DNA from: Castor canadensis
Lineage: Eukaryota > Chordata > Mammalia > Rodentia > Castoridae
NCBI RefSeq assembly: GCF_047511655.1
Contig: NC_133398.1
Coordinates: 110,252,332-110,316,331 of the forward strand
Reading direction: 5' to 3'
DNA: 64,000 nucleotides
Shown piece by piece: positions 46,960 to 60,299 of the stretch. Numbering within the stretch: the stretch's first letter is position 1; each line of letters starts with the position of its first letter. A model generated the notes under the pieces. That model had not been told where the DNA came from. It ran no database searches and worked only from the letters and a program-made list of their open reading frames with translations. Position numbers and translations under genes: made by a program.

Positions 46960-47190
46960 GGACTGTGATGGGGAGATGGAACAAGTGAGGTATAGATTTG
47001 AGAAAGGATACCATTCAGGGGTTGAAAAAAGTACTGTAAATGAATGCATGTAATGAAAGAAAGTATATTAAAATTTTTGAAGGGAAGGTGATGAAAGTTA
47101 AGAAGGGGCATGATTTTGACCAAATCATATTATATGGATGTATGTAAATATCACAATAATTCCATATCCATTTGGTAATTTTAATGTGTT
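46960..47190 (+). mobile_element. L1 3'UTR tail fragment
   Basis: GGGACTGTGATGGGGAGATGG and GAAGGGGCATGATTTTGACCAAATCATATTATATGGATGTATG resemble the L1 3' terminus. Confidence 0.45.
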
Positions 47191-47640
47191 GATAAAAAAA
47201 GAAACAAGATATATCATAAGCAAGAGAAAAAAGGAAAAATGTAACAATAGATAGCAATAATCTTTATGACAGAAAAATAGGAAATAATATTCAAACAAAT
47301 CACAAACTTTTAAAAATCAAAACTTTAGCCTGATTAATTGAAAGTGAAGAAGTAAATTACGAATATTGTCTTAAGAGAGTGGACATTAAATAAACACTTC
47401 TTTCACAGAAAAGATATCAAAGGAGTCTTTTTAATTGTCATTTTATAGTCAATTATTACTTAAAGAGTGTTCAAGATGCTTTTGGTTGCAACATGAAAAA
47501 CTAGTCATTCATTTAATAAACCTAAAAAAGTAAAAATTAAAAAATTAAACAGGTTGTTTGGGCCTCCAAAAGCATCCAAGAAAAGGATATAGTGAATCTT
47601 CTGCTTTAGTTGATATGAAACCGCACTATTAATTTGCCAC
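47191..47640. other. AT-rich non-coding sequence
   Basis: Nothing identified. Confidence 0.35.
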
Positions 47641-50290
47641 TTCTGCATAACATAGTTTTGCTAAACTTTATAGATTTCTATGGCATTTAGATTTGATCTT
47701 CACAACTTTTTATATCTGTCTTTTCTTTTTCAATTTTTGGAATTGACAGCATAATGCTTACTTTTTCAACATTATCATGCAATCTATTCAATATATATCT
47801 GCTCCATCCAAATTAATGATTACCTCTTTCATTATAATATGATTTGTAAGTTAATACCTGAAAGTGCTCTTTAGTTTGATTTTTTTCCATATATTTTAAG
47901 CAATGTTTCACTAAAATGATGTTGGCCAGCCCAATATAATATTTGAGTCATACCTCAAAATATTAGAAATCTTTTGAGTTCTCCAAGTTCATCAGATTTG
48001 AATAGATTTTTGTCCTCTTCATATGCAAGGGGAGAACAAGTCTTGCTTATTATCTCTTCCCACCAAGCTTTTACATTGGTTATGTTGATTTTATTTTAAA
48101 AAATGTTTCATATGTGAAAATGTGTGTATCATATTGAGTTATTAGCATCTTTCTGTAATAATTTCTAAGCCATATCAGTGTGTTTTGTCTTTTACATTTC
48201 AATTATTTTCATTTTTTAAAACATTAATTACTTCTTTATTAATGAAATATACAATTCAAAAGAGACACCACTGTCAGAATTTCTGTTAAAACTGCCTAAA
48301 GTAGAACTGTGAAAACAAGAATTTTTATCTTATCAAAGAGCAACCTTTGAGTTGCAATTTTAACTTCATGTTAAGTGTGGACCATGGTTGATAGAATGTT
48401 CAAAATGGTTCCTTTTAAAGCCATTATTGACAATTATTCATTCTATTGTGTCTTCTTGCAAGTTAATAATTTCTCAACATTTTCATATTGATGCATTTTG
48501 TACTCTAACATCAACATGCTTATATTTCTTTTGAATTTTTATGAATTTTAGTCTATCTCTATGAACATTTTTATGTTTGTCTAGGGTCATTCTGGAAAAT
48601 AGAACTGTTGATCTTGTTTGGTGTTTTCAACCTGAGGTTTGAAAATTTCATCACACTTTAAGTTTTCCAGGTAGCCATTATATTCTCAGATCTGGTTTTG
48701 AACACTACCAAGGAAAGAATGATTTATCTTTTCTGGATTTGTGCTGGATTTATATTTGATCTTTGTTACTGAATGTTATAGTAGTCTGCCTTTGGTATCC
48801 TTGCTTTGTTATATTTATTAGGTATTTGGCAATATTGATTAACATAATGTAATTGAATTTTTTTCCTCAAAATGTGTTATTAGTTTTTCGAAACAAAATA
48901 GTATCTTACATGTGTAGTAAATTTACACATTTGCCACTTTGAAATTTTTATTTTCTTCTCTTTAATATTAATATACTCTCCATGAATAGTGGAATGTATT
49001 TTGAAAACTACTTTTTTCTATCTTTATATTTCCAATTGTGTACATGTTTGCAAAAATTGATTTGCATTTCCTGACATAAGTAACCTGTAGCTGATTTGAT
49101 ATTCTTTGTCATTGTGATGTTAGAAATTTTCTTCAATTACTTTGTTACCATGGTAACCATAATACAATAGCATTTAAGAGTCAGTTGAGATCAGGCTAAT
49201 AATTTATAATTGCCATGAAATTTTTTTTGTTGTTTCATTTTTTGGATTCTTATGCCATTCCAGGCTTATTGTAACTTTAAAATTTCCCATCATCATGCAT
49301 GAAGACTTAGACATAATCTTTCCTTTAGGCTATGGAGAAGATAATTTTAATATGTCTTCCAATAATTTATCATATTTTCATACTCAAAATTTAATAGTTA
49401 TTTCAGTACTCCCATGAAGAATTCCAATTTTCTTATACCTCCAACCACATTACTATTTATTTTATACTTTTAACAAAGGACAATTTATAACTTAGTGTCT
49501 AAAAGAATTGTTTTCCATTTTATATGTACATTTCGATAAGTACAGAATTTTCACTTTCTTTAACTCTTCTGAAAAGATTTCTGAATCCACACTCCTGATT
49601 TTTACCAAAAAATAATTGCTAACTTAGTGTCTGAATGAATTTTCCTTTGATTTTTTTGTACACATGTATCAGCACTTGGGTAGCAATTTAATGTCTTAGG
49701 CTAGACCCATCCTGATGCTTGCAACAATTCTTCAACTTCGTAGGAGGTCCCTGGGAGTTCTGAAAATGCCTCAGATTCAAAGGCAGGTTCCCACATCCTG
49801 AAAATTTACTTGCCTTTGGGACATCTATCAGATGTTACAAGCCCTATTCTGGTAAATATTTAAGTATATCAAGGCATTTGTACATTTCCTTAATAGCAAA
49901 TTCACAATAGTGTCAGCTAGATTTTTGTTGATGCTTTCTGAATTTTCTTATTCTTTTCTAGTATATAGTGATAACAGTCACTTGCCTCTTTAATGAAGTT
50001 ACTGAAGTGGAATTGTCTTTCCATCATGAATAATTTGACATTCATCATTTCTTACCATTTATATGAAAATAATTTTTTTAGAAATAAAATTTGACATTCA
50101 AATAAAATTTTGTAGAGAGCTAAAGTGACAATCCAAAAATGTCATCCACTTGGAGACCATATAAAATAAAATGATTTCTACTCTGGAAATCATTATATTT
50201 ATAATAACAAGTAGAAAATGTACATTTATATGTTTACATACTTTTTTTAATAGTCTATTTAACCTCTACCTTATTGACCACATTTTCTGC
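47640..50290 (-). repeat. Unclassified AT-rich repeat family, inverted cluster
   Basis: Reverse-complement boxes D and A are near 47845-47990 (GTAAGTTAATACCTGAAAGTGC; GAGTTCTCCAAGTTC) and again near 49618-49760 (CATCCTGATGCTTGCAAC; TCAGCACTTGGGTAG). Boxes F and B are near 49100-49180 (TTCTTTGTCATTGTGATGTTAG; TTTAAGAGTCAGTTGAGA). Confidence 0.6.
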
Positions 50291-50389
50291 TTTCTCACAC
50301 TTTACTTTCCTTTTTCCTTAATTTAAAACTTTTTATTTTCTACTGTAATATCCGAGAGTCTGTTTTCTTTGTATGTTTTTCCATAAATT

Positions 50390-50432
50390 TAAATCTCTCT
50401 CTTTCTCTCTTTCTCTCTCTCTGTCTTTCTCT
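50390..50432. repeat. (TCTC)n simple repeat
   Basis: A CT-rich low-complexity run. Confidence 0.9.
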
Positions 50433-50597
50433 GAATGTGTTTCTGTTTGGTTATCTCCTGTCACATTAAAATATGATTTCAATTTGTGGACATTTTATCC
50501 TGAGGTCTGAAGCTACCTTTATAGTCTTACTTTGCTGACAGTCTTTGAATACTCAGGGCTGAAAGCCTGAAGCAAGCATTTTCTCACTATCTAACTG

Positions 50598-51178
50598 TGT
50601 ATAACTGGAGGCAGCAGGAGATGCAGAAAGAGCACAGGGTAGACAAATACAAAGTTGAGACCCAGTGTTCCAGGCACTCGGATGCAGATGCACAGCAGTC
50701 TCATTGCTTCTTTTCCCTATTTTTCTCTTCATTTCCTCCACTTTTCTCTATCTTTATTCTTTAAGGCCTTACTCCTTTACAGTTCTTTAAAACCTTCCTT
50801 CTAAAGTCTTTGTTCTTTCTGTTTTTTAAAACCTCACTTCCAAAGTGTTCTTTTCTGTTCTTTAAAGTCTCTTTCCTTGGATTTGCACTACCCTATGCTT
50901 TTTTTAGCTTTTCTTCAGCATTATCTCTCTTAAAGTCTTTGCCCCCAGACTTGCACTGTCCCATGCTTTCTCTTTAGCTTTCTTTGAATCTAAGCCCCCA
51001 GACTTGTTAGCAATTCACCTTTAGCAATTCTTTTCCCTTCAGCAATCCTCCCTTCTGCAGTTCATTTCCCTCCCCGCAGCAATCTCCCAACAGCAATTTC
51101 CCTTCAGCCAATAACCCCCCATCAAAAATCTCCCTTCATCCAAAAATCCTCCCACATCCAAAAGCCTCACATCCTACA
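50598..51178 (-). mobile_element. Candidate LTR, pyrimidine-rich, with internal tandem repeats
   Basis: This GC-richer island in AT-rich DNA has possible termini TGTAGGATG...CCAGTTATACA when read on the minus strand. It has a minus-strand AATAAA near 50755-50760, followed by a U5-like CTCTTTCTGCATCTCCTGCTGCC. Its plus strand has repeated motifs: (CTT)GCACT..CCCATGCTTT...TTTAGCTTT at about 50887 and 50952, and a TTCAGCAATC.CCC series at about 51010-51110. No matching target duplication was found, so the LTR call is tentative. Confidence 0.4.
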
Positions 51179-51389
51179 GATTATTTGACATAAACATATT
51201 AGGAAAAGCAGCTGCTCTGCATCTTACTCTAGACTTATTCTGTGACTGGTGCTTGCCAAACTCAGCCTACAGAACATTGAGTAAAACTATGCTAATATTC
51301 TCAAAGGTTTCTTCTACTCCACTCCCCATATAAGCTAATTTTTGTGTGATCATGCAAAGTGTCTTTCTGCTTCTCTGTTGGTAGGGGAT
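51179..51389. other. Non-coding sequence flanking the LTR candidate
   Basis: Nothing identified. Confidence 0.35.
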
Positions 51390-53215
51390 TTAAATTTTCC
51401 TGTCTGATGAGAGTTCAAGTAGAGTCTCTGTAGGTTTTAAACCCTTATATTTTTATTGGTGGTCAATATTTGTGGTTTATTTTAGGTATGTTTACTATTG
51501 CATAATCTATGTGACTGGATATTTTTCCTTTTATTTCAAAAAAGTAATGGCTTAGATTTTCAATTTTTGTCACTTATACAGTGAATATTATCTTTTTGAC
51601 AACCCACAAATTTTGTGTTTTCTCATCAATCTGAATATGTTTTCCAAAAACAGTGGATACATTTTAAGAAAGATTTTCCTTCCATATTTACTCTTTCCAC
51701 TGAGTATATATTTGCTAAGGATTGTTTGTGAGTCCTCACACAAGGAACATATTGTCAGTTTCATATTCTTTGTCATTGGGTATGAGAAACTTAAATTCTG
51801 TATTGACCTCATAATCTTCATATAATTAGAGTTTATCAGCAAGATGAAGCCAATTGTTGAATTAGCTGTTTCCTAGTAATACTTTTCCTTACACTTTCTA
51901 ATTTTCTAACAAATTTTATTTTGTCATAGACTGTTGAAATTTCAGAGCTATGTTGGACCCAGTGAAAGCCACAAGAGTAGGTGAACATTTTACAGAGTGT
52001 CCATGACACACTCCATCCTTTGCACTATTGCTTTGTGTGTTATAAAACATATCCTGGATAACACTTTGCAGACAGAGAAAGAGCCCAGCAGACTAGAGGA
52101 GAGAAGAGAAATATTGTTGAAGATGATCTGGAACAAAATATAACCCTTGGTATCCTGTCCAGAAAAAACTGTAGGAGTGGGAAAGTTATGACATAACTGT
52201 AAATATTAACTCTGAAAATTATTTAGCTTCGTTCTCCAGTCAACAGACATGTAGTGACTGAATGACTTTTTTTAAACAAAATGACCTTATTATTTGTTGC
52301 CCAAATGCACTTTAGTGTCAGTGACAAACATAAGCTTAAATCTAAAGGATGGAAAATAATGTTCTAAGCATGTGATGCTGAAAAGCAAGCAAGTGGCCTA
52401 TACTCATATCTGAAAAATCAGATTAAAAACTAAAAATTAAAGTTAATTTATTATTATGAAAATAAGTCAGTTTACATAAAGGTAATTTTATATTGATAAA
52501 GGAACACATTGAGAAGTGATAACAGTTGTGAATAGATGCAGATTGAATGTTGATACACTCAATTTAATAAAAAATACTGAACCAAAAAGCACCAGTAGAC
52601 CTAAAACAAATTAATCTGTGTTATTTGTGACATCATTATTTTGTTATTTTTTTATGTTGAATATTGATCCATTTTTTTCTCTTTTTTAACTTAAGTATGC
52701 AATAGTCAGTTCTTTAATTTCATTTTGCATATTAGTTAATGCTACTTGAAAAAACCATTTTTAATAAATCTCAATATAATTTTCCTCAACAGTGCAAAGT
52801 ATTTACAGAGTTTCTTTTTCAACTGCATTTGCTTTGACATAAATATTTACTTAAATAGATTTGTTATTCCTGGCCAAAGTTATCTGGCACCAACTTGATT
52901 TTCTTTGATATCATGATGACTTAAACCATTAGAACTATATTCTAGAAAAGTTGGAGGAAGTTAGGACTGCCAAAGAAAATCACATCACTATTTTTTCTGA
53001 ATAAGTATGAAAGCATGATGCAAATACCTGGATATACTCAAATTTTCAGAAGAAATGCATGTGAATACTGTTAAATAGTCACCTTTTCTTCAGAGTGGAA
53101 AAGTATACATGAATGCTCTTATTTGAAAAAATATTTGAAGATGTTAAATTAACCTGATAAATAGGTTCATACATTATTTAAAATATCATTGAATTATTGT
53201 TTGAGTAGATTAGTA
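51390..53215 (-). repeat. Unclassified AT-rich repeat family, inverted copies
   Basis: CATATTCTTTGTCATTGGG...GAGAAACTTAAATTCTG near 51760 and CAACTTGATTTTCTTTGATATCATGATG near 52890 are reverse-complement box F. The 51950-52190 part is not recognised. Confidence 0.5.
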
Positions 53216-53224
53216 AAACTTTTA

Positions 53225-53450
53225 GTTTTACTTATTTATTGTTGAGCTGGGTGTGGGTACATTGTGGTGTTTACAAAAGTTCTTACAATATATCAAATAT
53301 AACATACTTGAATTCACTCTCTACACCATTGCTAGCCCTTTTCCCCTTAATTTGGAATAGTGTCAACAGTTTTCCATTTACTTACATGTGTACACTGTAT
53401 TTGCATGTTATATACCCTCCCACATACTTTCCCCATCTCCTTTTCTTAAG
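53225..53450 (-). mobile_element. L1 3'UTR, 5'-truncated copy
   Basis: GGTACATTGTGGTGTTTACAAAAGTTC...ATATCAAATATAACATACTTGAATTCACTC matches the terminus at 46030. A C/T-rich stretch follows. Confidence 0.6.
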
Positions 53451-53459
53451 AATTAAGAT

Positions 53460-56400
53460 TTTATAATATACATAGGCTTTATTGTAATTTTTATAAGCTA
53501 GGAAAAAGTAAATCCAATAACAATCCATCATTGAAAACAGTGTAAGATCAGAATAAACTAAATTGTTCTTCATTCTTTTGTACTCAAACATTATTAGGAA
53601 AAAGTAGAATATGCAAGAATGTTACACAATATGGTAAAATATTAAGGCAGAAAATCATATTTCCACTTTCCCCAAGAGCCTATTCTTAGCTATAAACCAT
53701 GCTCATAGAAATTACATAGTAAAACATAGATATGACATGAGTATTTAATATTAAGGTAGAAAAAAAAGAAAATATATTGGTTAGATTGTGCTAAGAAATA
53801 ACTAATTTTAAAACTGAGGTAACAAAAGCAAAAGTAATTTTTAGTGACATTGGGAACAGATATTTCCATCTGTATTCTAGAAATAAGGAAAAATTTTAGT
53901 AGGATAAATTTTTAAAAACTCCATGTCCCTGTATTAATATATTATAAAAGAATGACTGCAAAACTTAGATTTAATATATTCAAATTTTCATGAATAAATC
54001 ATACAATTAAAATCAAATCAGCATCTTCAAATGCCAAAAGTGAGTGGAATGGACAAATTGTGAGGTTATCATAAAGTGATTTCCATTATAAGTACACATG
54101 TAAATGACCTGGATATATTAGAATTGGAAAAATTTAAGGAACTCACAAGTAAATTGGCTCAAGAAGGTGATGACATTTTATGTACATTGAGATGAGCCAG
54201 TCATTATACATTAAATAATCATTTTAATGTTCATAGATGTAAACAGAAAAATCAAAGAAATATGCATTCTAATACAAAACAATAAATTATGATGTGACAA
54301 AAGAATTAAGAAAACAGTAATTTGGTGTTGAAAAAATATGTTCGGGCATGTACATTAAAGAACTGAAAACAAAAACATTACCAATTCCACAGACCAAACA
54401 ATATCAGAAGACAAATATTTACAAGTTACTCATCATACACCTGGGTAATATTGAACAAAGTACACACCTAAATTCAGATGTAATCCCTGGGAATTTTAAG
54501 AAACCTGTATCACCTTAAGTCACCTTAAAGTCCTAGAAAAACAATAACAGAGTATGCACTACGTATGCTAAAATGGTAAACTATTATAATAGTTTCATCT
54601 GCATACGAAGAACTGAATAAATAAAGGTTATCACAACACAAAATTTTGAGAAAATTTCCATCTACACAATGATAAATATAATTAATATTGCCTCAAATTA
54701 ACCATGCAGAGAATGGACAAAATGAGTAAAATTTGCATAAATGAAGATATGAATTCTGACTCCAGAAAACATATATAAGTAATTAGAAAACATATATATG
54801 ATAATCAACAGAGAAGAAAATAAATGTTTGAAATGGCCAAATAGAAATATTAAATATAAATGTGAGATAAAATATAAAATTGTTCACTACATTTTAGAGA
54901 TATAAAATAAAAAATAGTCACATAATCTAATTCAAGTTTCAATATAAGCAAAGAAATAAGCAAAACACAAAAGATGCCACAAACAAAATAGATTATATTT
55001 TGCCTATAATAGGAAAGGAAAAATTTAAAACCTGTACAAACCCAGTAAATGAAAAACAATATTTTCTTGAAAGGTTGCAAGATGAGACTAAAATTAGTTA
55101 ACTTTCACATATATACAACAAGTATGGAAGATATAAAATGTAAAAAAAATGTCATTGCATTTTCATGGAAATAATATAAAAACAACTTGATTCACGTGAA
55201 TGAGGAAATACTGCAATGTAAACCAAAAATATACAAAGAGTGATGACACTACCTAAATAGGGCCTATGTAACTTTCAATGTAAAGGAAAGGAAAACCTAT
55301 CCATAGCTTAGATAGTGTAGGATAAACTGTAAAAACTGAAGAATTTTAACAAAAATATGTGGAAATGGTAAAGTATTGGAGTGGTTTCCTCTGCCTGCTT
55401 AACAAGGTGAACATGAAGACTGCCAACTAATGTACAATTTTCAGGAAGTTTCTGATTTGATGACAAATATAATCAAGGTTAGAAAAGGATATCTGTGCCA
55501 TGACTATCAAATAAAAGTAAAGATTTACAATATAATAAGTACATTTAAAAGGACATGCCTCTAAATACAATCCAATGTTTTTGAAATACATAGTTAGATT
55601 AAACAGAAAGTTAAATAAAAATTTGAAATGGCAAATATGTTTGGGGATATGTGAGATAAAATTTAAAGAAATGAACATTGCATTTTAATAGAAATAAAAT
55701 AAAGTACTCACATCACATATGTAACTCAATATCACAAAAAACCAAAAAAAAAAGATCAAAGGACAAAGATGAAACTAACAGCAGAGTGTTTTATAGAAAA
55801 GGGAAAATAATTATAGTTAGTTCCAATATGGGGAAGGAGAAAACATTTTCCTAAGTCATGTGAAATCAGATTCAACTAAACTGATTTTCAACCCTGTTTA
55901 TATAAATGCTATTAGTGTAACTTGCATTGCACCTAAAATGCAGAAAAAATAAATCCACAATCCTATGTATCAGGGTGGGAAAGGAAATGGCATTAAACCT
56001 TGTTCGTAGAGGTACATAGAAATTCATAGAAAAACGTGGAAAAATTACTCAGATATTACAGTAGAAATTACATTGGTATTAGAATGTTAAATAATGACTA
56101 CTTGCAGAGAAAACACAATGAAAATCACTTATCTGTGACAAAGGTATAGGGATCACTATCACATCTAAAAGACAAAGAAAATACTTAAATGAATAAATTA
56201 AAAACTCAAAGTAACATGCCTGAAAAATCAGTGAAGAAATATATGTAATCTTAGATATAAAATACTAAAATATTTGCAGTAAAATGATTTTGTTAAAAAC
56301 CAATCACCATCTCTAAAGACATAAATTGAGTGTAGAAAAGAACTACCAGTTTGTCATAACCTGACTAAATCACAGTAGAAGTGAAGGTGACCAAGACATA

Positions 56401-56990
56401 TTTATATCTTAGAAACTCAGAAAACCCCTAAAATAACCCACATGAAGCTTAGGGGGTGTTTGAATCAAGAGGATGAGGTGGTCCTAGCAAATTAAATACT
56501 CACAGAAGTGCTAAATTCATTTAAAAATGAATTCAAAGACTAAAATCATTTTAAATATTAACCTATATATTATTCTGTAACTTGCACATAGAAATAATGT
56601 GTTAAGAGAACTGTGCATGAGAATGATTAAAAAAACTTACCAAATCAATTCCAAAGGAAAGAAAATCTACCAGAAGTTTGATATTTATAAATTCCACTTC
56701 ACATATAATAATCATGAAGAAAAGTTGTATCTACATGCAGATTTATGCCGTGACAATATTCGAGTCCAGTATCAACTCAAAATATTAGATAATTCTAGAA
56801 AATGTAACACAAAATACATTAAAAAGAAACAATAAATCACTGAAATGGTTTCAAAAAGCTACTAAACACTGCACATTAAATTCACCAGAACAACATAGAA
56901 TATTTGGAATGGATATGATGTTGCAAAGGCAAGAACATCTAGGCATCTCCTGTTTGCCTATTCCAGTAACTACCAATTTTCAAAATACCA
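53460..56990 (+). repeat. Unclassified AT-rich repeat family, plus cluster
   Basis: The upstream box is near 54022 (AATCAGCATCTTCAAATGCC) and 56302. GGAACTCACAAGTAAATTGG (box A) is near 54139. Box B is near 54580-54610, 55370-55415 and 56845-56870, spaced about 0.8 and 1.46 kb. AACTGTGCATGAGAATG (box C) is near 56609. No conserved ORF. Confidence 0.6.
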
Positions 56991-58684
56991 CACTTGACAA
57001 TGGATAGTTCATTTGGATAAAAAATTAACAGAGAAACTTCGGAAGTAAGTGATACTATCAACAGACAGGTACAGAATATTCTTGAAAAATGCTTAATATA
57101 CATCTTTCTCAACAGCCTCTGAAACTTTTTATAAAATACATAACAATACAGGCAACAGAAGAAAATAGAAATAACTTTTTGTATTTTCAAAGATCATAAA
57201 TTATTCAAGTTAGAAATCAACTGTAAAAAAAAAAAACTACAGAAAATATCCAGCACAACATAGATGGAAAATGACTCTGCTGAAATATAAGTGGATCAAC
57301 AAAGAATTAAGGGGGAAAGAATAAAAAAGTTTTCAGAAACAAGTGAAAATTAAAACAGATTACCAGATTCTTTGTGCTAAAATGACAATACTAAGAAACT
57401 TTGTAACTAGCAGAACATTAAAAAAACCTGAGTGATCACTAATACTCTAATGATGCAACTCAAATTCTCAATACCACAAAAGCAAACCAAATCAATAAAC
57501 AGCAGATGGGAGGAAAATAATAAAGTGATCAGGGCAGACATTAATGGACTGGAGACAAACAATATCATACAATGCAAAGAATCAGTGAAACAAAAAGTAG
57601 TTTCCTTGAAAATATAAAAATATTGATAAAACATGTAGCAAAACTAATCAAATGAAAAAGAAGACACAAAGTAATGAAATCAGAGATTTAAAAATGAAAT
57701 ATTAAAAATAACAATGATGTTCCATAGAAAATATGGGAATACTTTGATAATTTGTATTCAAATACACCATAAAGTGTATAAATTTCTACAGGTATATTAG
57801 ATACATAAATTGACCTATGATATAAACTACCAAAACAGGTCTCTAACAATTAATCAGATTGAAATAGTAATGAGAAGTGTTCCAACAAAGAAATGCTGGG
57901 AAATGGATGCATTACTTCAGATTTCTCTCAGTCTTATAAGGAAGAACTACCACCACTGATCCTAAAACTATTCCATAAAATAGAAAGAGAAGATACACTA
58001 CCAAACTCATTCTATGAAGTCTGCATTACACTTATACAAAACCTGATAATAACATATCATAAACAAATAATTAGAGCCCAATTTCATTGATTAATTTAGG
58101 CATCAATTTTGTGGTAAAATACTTGCAAAAAAATTCAAGAATATATTAGAAAGATTAGGATTTTTATCCTGGGTATCTGTGAATAGTCCAACCTACACAA
58201 ATCAATAAATATAATACAGCACATAAACACAATGAAAGACAAATATCAAATGATTTTCTTAATGAATGCAGAAAAAAAACTCTGAAATATTCCAATATCC
58301 CTTCATTATAATTTCTCAGAGGAAACTTGGAATTGAAGGAATATACATCAGTATATTGAATACTAATTATAACAAGAGTCAACCCAAAATTGCTCTCAAT
58401 GGAAAAATATCTGAATTCATTTCCTCTAAGGCCATGAAAAACACAAAGGTGTATACTCTCCCCAATATTAATCAGCATACTGCTTGAAATTCTATACAGA
58501 GCAACAAAGCTCAATAAATAAATAAAAGATAACAGACAGGAAAGTATGAAGTCAAATTACCACTATTTGAGATGATCTTATTCTCAAAAGTACTTAAAAT
58601 ATCCCCCAATAATTTTAGATCTAAAAACCTTTTTAGAAAAGTGTTAAGATAGTAACTGAACATTTTCAAGTCAAGGGAAAAGTT

Positions 58685-58765
58685 TTGGCCCAATTCCTAG
58701 AGCACTTGCCTACCAAATGTCAAGCTGTATTATCAAACAGCAGTACTGCCAAAAAATTAAATAAA
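58685..58765 (+). mobile_element. ID-type SINE
   Basis: It reads CCTAGAGCACTTGCCTACCAAATGTCAAGCTGTATTATCAAACAGCAGTACTGCCAAAAAATTAAATAAAA. This is the tRNA-derived ID core (GAGCACTTGCCTA.CAA) with an A-rich tail. It is younger than the L1 it interrupts. Confidence 0.75.
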
Positions 58766-60139
58766 AACAAGTTTAAGTAATGAAGTGAAATCTATAAAAT
58801 ATTGAAGAAAAAGATGAGGAAGATAGAGTTTTGAAAATCTTCCAGTGTTCATGCATGTATAGAATTAATATTTTGATAATGACTAAACTACCAAAGGCAA
58901 TCTTAATGTTCATTGAGATTTTCATTAAATTTTTACTGTCATTTTCTATTCTTTCTTTCTTTTCTTGTCATGCTCAATTCCTCCAATATCATTTTCACAG
59001 AAACAGAAAAACAAGTACTAAAATTTATATGGGATCATAACAAAGATAACATGATACTGGAACAAAAATAAACATATAGGCAAATGGAATTGAAGACTCA
59101 GAAATGAACCCAAACTGTTACAGTCATCTGACATGAATGTTTGTTTTTGAACAAAGGTTCCAAAAGCATATATAGGATCAAAGACAGACTCTTCAACAAA
59201 TGGAGCTGGGAAAATTTAATATTGCATATAGAAGACTAAAACTAGAACCCTATCTCCCACAATCTGTATAAACAACAATTCAAAGTGGATCGAAAATTTT
59301 AATGTAAGGCCTAACATTTTGAAACTACATGAAGAAAGCATAGGGAAAATACTTCAATTGGCTGACATAGAAAACAACTTTCTGAGTACAAGTCCAACAG
59401 ACTGAGGAATTTCACAAATGGGAGTACATCCAATAAAAATGCATGTACATATCAAAGAAAAGAGTGACCAGAAGGAAGAAAACATACACAGAATGAGGCA
59501 AAACCTTAACAAAATTTCATCAGTGGATTAATACAGATAATAGAGAGAGTTCATAAAATGAAAAAGAGCAAATAATCCAATTAATAAAAGAACAAATGTA
59601 TTGAACAGAATATTCTGATGGTGAACATAACCCTGCAGATATTCAGTATGCTTAACCATTGAGAAAATGCAAATGAAAATGTCACTGAAATTCCATCTTA
59701 CCACAGTCAGAATGGCTATCAAGCAAACGCATAACAACTAATGATGGCAAGGGTGAAGGTCAGTAAAGAATTCTTAAATAGTGTTAGGAGTGGAATTTAA
59801 TGCAGCCACTTTCTTTTTCTGTAAAGAACTCTTTACAGAGTTTCTTCAACAAAAGTAAAAGTCAAACAACCATGTGACCTTGTTATATCAAACTTATGTA
59901 TGCATATGCAGTAGTGAAAGTCAACATTCAGTACAGTTACCACCACATTCATATTAATAGTAATACCAATCACAATAATCAATGTAATCAATGCATCTAG
60001 ATTTAACAAAAAACAATGAATGGATAGAAAAATGTTGCATATGGATGGAATTGAAAATCATGTACTGGTCAAGACAGCAAAAGTTCAAAAGGACAATTAT
60101 TGCATATTTTATTTTTAAGTAGGATCTAGACCTAGCCTG

Positions 60140-60172
60140 ATAATAATTAATAATAATAATAATAACAATATT
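60140..60172. repeat. (AAT)n microsatellite
   Basis: An AATAATAATAATAAT run near the end of the old L1. Confidence 0.9.
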
Positions 60173-60299
60173 GTAAAATAGTAAATGGTTTATGTGAGGA
60201 ACAATGGGAGAAAAAAAGGAAGATTTGCTATGGGCTGAATATGATCGAAGTATATTGTACATGAATGAAAATAACATAAAATACTCTATGTTTAATTAT

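Larger units (their letters stand above)
56990..60290 (+). mobile_element. Very old L1 (endonuclease to 3' end)
   Basis: It is heavily decayed but collinear. A TTCTCAACAGCCTCTGAAACTTTTTATAAAAT endonuclease segment is near 57108. KLFHKIEREDTLPNSFYE, typical of L1 reverse transcriptase, is at 57960-58020. NTNYNKSQPKIALNGKIS is near 58360. The GATCAAAGACAGACTCTTCAACAAATGGAGCTGGGAAAA segment is near 59177. The terminus GGCTGAATATGATCGAAGTATATTGTAC is near 60232. An ID-type SINE sits inside at 58685-58765. Confidence 0.75.

Noticed and set aside
50592-51184. 6-bp duplication around the LTR candidate
   Set aside because: The left flank reads TAACTG and the right GATTAT, so no duplication supports these exact ends.
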